This document shows, in pieces, positions 60,986 through 64,000 of a stretch of DNA of 64,000 nt. The translations under genes were made by a program, and so were the position numbers. Below the pieces are notes generated by a model. It was not told where the DNA came from. It saw only the letters and a program-made list of their open reading frames with translations, and did not search any database. Origin of the DNA: Psychromarinibacter halotolerans (GTDB lineage Bacteria > Pseudomonadota > Alphaproteobacteria > Rhodobacterales > Rhodobacteraceae); the NCBI RefSeq assembly GCF_029168315.1, contig NZ_JARGYD010000013.1, forward strand, positions 1-64,000, written 5' to 3'. Numbering within the stretch: position 1 is the stretch's first letter; each line of letters begins with the position of its first letter.

Positions 60986-61450
60986 TCAAAGCCCGTCTTC
61001 CTTCACCGCTTGCATCGCCACGAAGGTCGAGGTCTGCGCGACATGCGGCAGGGTCGAGATGTCTTCGGCCAAGACCCGGCGATAGGTATTCATGTCCTCG
61101 GTCCGGACCTTCAGCAGATAGTCGAACGAGGCCGCGACCATGTGGCATTGCTCGATCTCGGGAACCTTGCGGACACCGGCGTTGAACGCCGACAGCGCCG
61201 CCTCGCGGGTATCGGTCAGCTTGACCTCGACGAATGCGACGTGGTCGCGACCGATGCGGATCGGATCCAGCATCGCGCGATAGCCGGTGATCACCCCGTC
61301 CGCCTCTAACCGCCGCAGCCGCGCTTGGGTCGGGGTCTTCGACAGGCCGATGCGCGCGGCGAGTTCGGTCACGCTGATCCGCCCCTCGGTGGTCAGGATG
61401 TCGAGAATCGCATGGTCGAAGCGATCAAGCTTCGGTTGGTCTGTTTGCAC
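60986..61450 (-). CDS. putR: Lrp/AsnC family regulator, PutR-like
   Basis: 154 residues. A DNA-binding HTH (ISVTELAARIGLSKTPTQAR) is followed by the RAM/ACT ligand-binding domain. GTG start at 61450. It is divergent from putA across 102 bp, the arrangement of the proline-responsive PutR activator in alphaproteobacteria, so proline is the probable effector. The function is inferred from position and family. Confidence 0.88.
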   Translation of the reverse strand: MQTDQPKLDRFDHAILDILTTEGRISVTELAARIGLSKTPTQARLRRLEADGVITGYRAMLDPIRIGRDHVAFVEVKLTDTREAALSAFNAGVRKVPEIEQCHMVAASFDYLLKVRTEDMNTYRRVLAEDISTLPHVAQTSTFVAMQAVKEDGL

Positions 61451-61552
61451 TGCGCATGCCCCCGGATTTGGACGGTTCGACCAACAATCTGTGGTTTTCA
61501 GGAGAAAATCAAAGCCCAACCTGCGGTACAACGGGACAAACGGAGGTTCCGC

Positions 61553-64000
61553 ATGACTCTCGACACTGCCCAGAACACCCCCAAGACCGACACCATCCGC
61601 GCCCGGATCGCCGACGCGACCTATGCCGACGAAACCGCGACGCTGGCCGAACTCGCGGCGCTGGCCGACCTGTCCGCCGAGGATCGCGCCCGCATCTCGA
61701 CCCGCGCCGCCGGGCTGGTGCGCGACATCCGCAGCTCGGCCCGCCCCGGCCTGATGGAGGTGTTTCTGGCCGAGTACGGCCTGTCCACCGACGAGGGCAT
61801 CGCGCTGATGTGCCTTGCCGAGGCGCTGCTGCGCGTGCCGGACGCCGAGACCATCGACGCGCTGATCGAGGACAAGATCGCGCCGTCGGACTGGGGCCGT
61901 CACCTTGGGCATTCGTCCTCGTCGCTGGTCAACGCCTCGACGTGGGCGCTGATGTTGACGGGGCGCGTGCTGGACGACCAGAAGCCCGGCGTCACGCGCG
62001 CCCTGCGCGGCGCGGTGAAGCGTCTGGGCGAGCCGGTGATCCGCACCGCTGTGGGCCGCGCCATGCGCGAGATGGGCCGCCAGTTCGTGCTGGGCGAAAC
62101 CATCAATTCCGCCATGTCCCGCGCCGCAGGGATGGAGGCGAAGGGCTATACCTATTCCTACGACATGCTGGGCGAAGCCGCCCGCACCGGCGCCGATGCG
62201 GAACGGTATTTCCACGCCTATGCCCAAGCGATCGGGTCGATCGGCAAGGCGGCGACCGACGACAAAAGCGTGAACAATCCCGGCATTTCCGTCAAATTGT
62301 CCGCACTTCACCCACGGTACGAGGAAGCCCAGCGCGACCGCGTGATGACGGAACTGGTCCCCCGCCTTCAGGCGCTGGCCAAGCAGGCGGCGGCTGCGGG
62401 CATGGGCCTGAACATCGACGCCGAGGAAGCCGACCGGCTGGATCTGTCGCTGGACGTGATCGAAGCGGCGCTGGCCGACGAGGCGCTGCACGGCTGGGAC
62501 GGCTTCGGCCTTGTGGTGCAGGCCTATGGCCCGCGCGCGCGCCACGTCATCGACTGGTTCTATGCGCTGGCCGAACGGCTGGACCGACGCTTCACCCTGC
62601 GGCTGGTGAAGGGCGCCTATTGGGACACCGAGATCAAGCACGCGCAAGTCATCGGCGCCCCCGGCTTCACGGTGTTCAGCCGCAAGCCCGCGACCGACGT
62701 GTCCTACATCGCCTGCGCGCGCAAGCTGCTGGGGCTGCGCGACCGGATCTACCCGCAATTCGCGACCCACAACGCCCACACCACCGCCGCCGTTCTGGAA
62801 ATGGCCGACAGCCGCGACGGCTGGGAATTCCAGCGCCTGCACGGGATGGGCGAACGCCTGCACGACATCCTAATGAAGGAACCCGGCGCGCGCTGCCGGA
62901 TCTACGCGCCGGTGGGCGCGCACCGGGATCTGCTGGCCTACCTTGTCCGGCGCCTGCTGGAGAACGGCGCGAACTCGTCCTTCGTGAACCAGATCGTAGA
63001 CGAGGCCGTGCCCCCCGAAACCGTAGCCGCCGATCCGTTCGACGCGGTCGAGGCCGCCAAGGTCCGCGTCCGCCGTCCGACCGAGATCTTCCGCCCCGAG
63101 CGCGAGAACTCGCGCGGGTGGGACCTTGCGCACCGGCCGGAACTGGACGCGCTGGAGACCGCCCGCGACGGCTATCGCGACACGGTGTTCACCGCCGCGC
63201 CGCTGATCGCCGGGGACACGCCCCCGGGCCCAGAGGTGCAGACGACGAACCCCGCCCTGCCCTCGGACACCGTGGGCCGCGTGCGCAACGCCTCGGCGGA
63301 CGACGTGCAGACCGCCCTTGCCGCCGCGACCCCGTGGACCGCCAGCCCGTCCGAACGCGCCGCCGTCCTGAAACGCGCCGCCGCGCTGTACGAGGATCAC
63401 CACGCCCGCCTGTTCGCCATCCTCGCCCGCGAGGCGGGCAAGTCGCTGCCCGACGCCGTGGGCGAACTGCGCGAGGCGGCGGACTTTCTGCTGTACTACG
63501 CCGAACAGGCCGAGGGCCTGACCCGCCCGCCGCGCGGGATCTTCACCTGCATCTCGCCGTGGAATTTCCCGCTGGCCATCTTCACCGGTCAGATCGCGGG
63601 CGCACTGGCCGCCGGGAACGGCGTGCTGGCGAAACCTGCCGAGCAGACCCCGCTGATCGGCCATGCCGCCATCGAGCTTCTGCATGAGGCGGGCGTCCCG
63701 CGCGAGGTGCTTCAGTTCCTGCCCGGCGACGGGCCGACCGTGGGCGCGGCGCTGACCTCGGATCCGCGGGTGGACGGCGTGGCCTTCACCGGCTCGACCG
63801 AGACCGCGCAAGCGATCCGCCGCGCGATGGCCGATCATCTGTCGCCCGACGCCCCGCTGATCGCGGAAACCGGCGGGATCAACGCGATGATCGTCGATTC
63901 CACCGCGCTGCCGGAACAGGCGGTGCGCGACATCGTCGCCTCGGCGTTCCAGTCGGCGGGCCAACGGTGTTCGGCGCTGCGGTGCCTGTACGTGCAGGAA
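61553..64000 (+). CDS. putA: Bifunctional proline dehydrogenase / P5C dehydrogenase PutA (3'-truncated by window)
   Basis: 816 codons present, running off the right end. After an N-terminal arm, the PRODH FAD domain spans roughly residues 150-500 (RRFTLRLVKGAYWDTEIKH, AYLVRRLLENGANSSFVNQI). The ALDH domain follows, with NAD-binding CISPWNFPLAIFTGQIAGAL, GVAFTGSTETA and catalytic Glu in LIAETGGINAM. The catalytic Cys806 is in GQRCSA, 30 bases before the end. There is no N-terminal ribbon-helix-helix, so this PutA is not its own repressor and relies on PutR. GGAGG precedes the ATG. Confidence 0.96.
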   Translation, partial: MTLDTAQNTPKTDTIRARIADATYADETATLAELAALADLSAEDRARISTRAAGLVRDIRSSARPGLMEVFLAEYGLSTDEGIALMCLAEALLRVPDAETIDALIEDKIAPSDWGRHLGHSSSSLVNASTWALMLTGRVLDDQKPGVTRALRGAVKRLGEPVIRTAVGRAMREMGRQFVLGETINSAMSRAAGMEAKGYTYSYDMLGEAARTGADAERYFHAYAQAIGSIGKAATDDKSVNNPGISVKLSALHPRYEEAQRDRVMTELVPRLQALAKQAAAAGMGLNIDAEEADRLDLSLDVIEAALADEALHGWDGFGLVVQAYGPRARHVIDWFYALAERLDRRFTLRLVKGAYWDTEIKHAQVIGAPGFTVFSRKPATDVSYIACARKLLGLRDRIYPQFATHNAHTTAAVLEMADSRDGWEFQRLHGMGERLHDILMKEPGARCRIYAPVGAHRDLLAYLVRRLLENGANSSFVNQIVDEAVPPETVAADPFDAVEAAKVRVRRPTEIFRPERENSRGWDLAHRPELDALETARDGYRDTVFTAAPLIAGDTPPGPEVQTTNPALPSDTVGRVRNASADDVQTALAAATPWTASPSERAAVLKRAAALYEDHHARLFAILAREAGKSLPDAVGELREAADFLLYYAEQAEGLTRPPRGIFTCISPWNFPLAIFTGQIAGALAAGNGVLAKPAEQTPLIGHAAIELLHEAGVPREVLQFLPGDGPTVGAALTSDPRVDGVAFTGSTETAQAIRRAMADHLSPDAPLIAETGGINAMIVDSTALPEQAVRDIVASAFQSAGQRCSALRCLYVQE

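Noticed and set aside
61456..63687. A 743-codon plus-strand frame within putA
   Set aside because: It is the +1-type shadow of putA; the real frame begins at 61553 and carries all PRODH/ALDH motifs.

Overview
The window is high-GC DNA (about two thirds G+C by eye) from an alphaproteobacterium, almost certainly a member of the Rhodobacterales (Roseobacter/Paracoccus group). Reasons: the BolA - J-domain - CobS - CobT block, the nrdR-ribD pair, the PhaR/phasin/PhaC/PhaZ polyhydroxybutyrate locus, the pssA-psd-pmtA phospholipid operon, a tRNA-Leu, a divergent Lrp-type regulator beside a fused putA, and two copies of a GGGATATTT...GGACAGAAGAAG intergenic element that I associate with this order. 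I see no phage, transposase, integrase, rRNA operon or CRISPR array. It reads as chromosomal core DNA with a few accessory patches.

Layout. 0-9.9 kb: a DUF4177 protein, BolA, J-domain protein, a sulfotransferase/DUF6473 pair, MsrB, the aerobic cobaltochelatase subunits CobS and CobT, and an aminopeptidase P. 9.9-15.3 kb: DUF427, riboflavin RibD with NrdR, an exostosin-like glycosyltransferase with YjbQ, an SDR, a DCC thiol oxidoreductase and HlyU. 15.5-19.7 kb: rpoD and dnaG; the 118 bp between them carries six GANTC sites. 19.7-28.2 kb: two sets of TadE/TadG-like Flp-pilus or envelope proteins flank a glutamate dehydrogenase. One set holds tandem TadG paralogs, the other a von Willebrand factor A (VWA) TadG. 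28.3-34.9 kb: the PHB locus with PhaR, two phasins, PhaC, and PhaZ with a histone-H1-like tail, plus recognisable PhaR operators. 35-39 kb: hydrolases, a VOC protein and ThrS.

39.1-49 kb is the most interesting part. A low-GC hypothetical membrane gene is followed by an NrsF anti-sigma / ECF sigma pair, transcribed divergently from a bufferin-type operon: a four-cysteine precursor with signal peptide (DUF2282), an MNIO/DUF692 iron enzyme, a DUF2063 partner and DoxX. This is a ribosomally made, post-translationally modified metal-binding peptide system, and both divergent transcripts are preceded by matching GTAAC/CGAAT promoter elements. After an ArsC-like protein, a cold-shock protein and ThyX comes a two-gene unit of a surface-type lipoprotein and a Slam-like outer-membrane translocon.

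49-64 kb: a pseudo-M48 membrane protein, two DUF1194 proteins, glyoxalase, PmtA/PssA/Psd (phosphatidylserine to phosphatidylethanolamine to phosphatidylcholine), a haloacid dehalogenase, an alpha/beta hydrolase, a threonine dehydratase-like enzyme, pobA-pcaD for 4-hydroxybenzoate/protocatechuate breakdown, an L,D-transpeptidase, tRNA-Leu(TAA), and putR-like/putA. PutA runs off the right end just after its catalytic cysteine. A family of short palindromes (core GATGGGKT...AMCCCATC) is scattered between genes.
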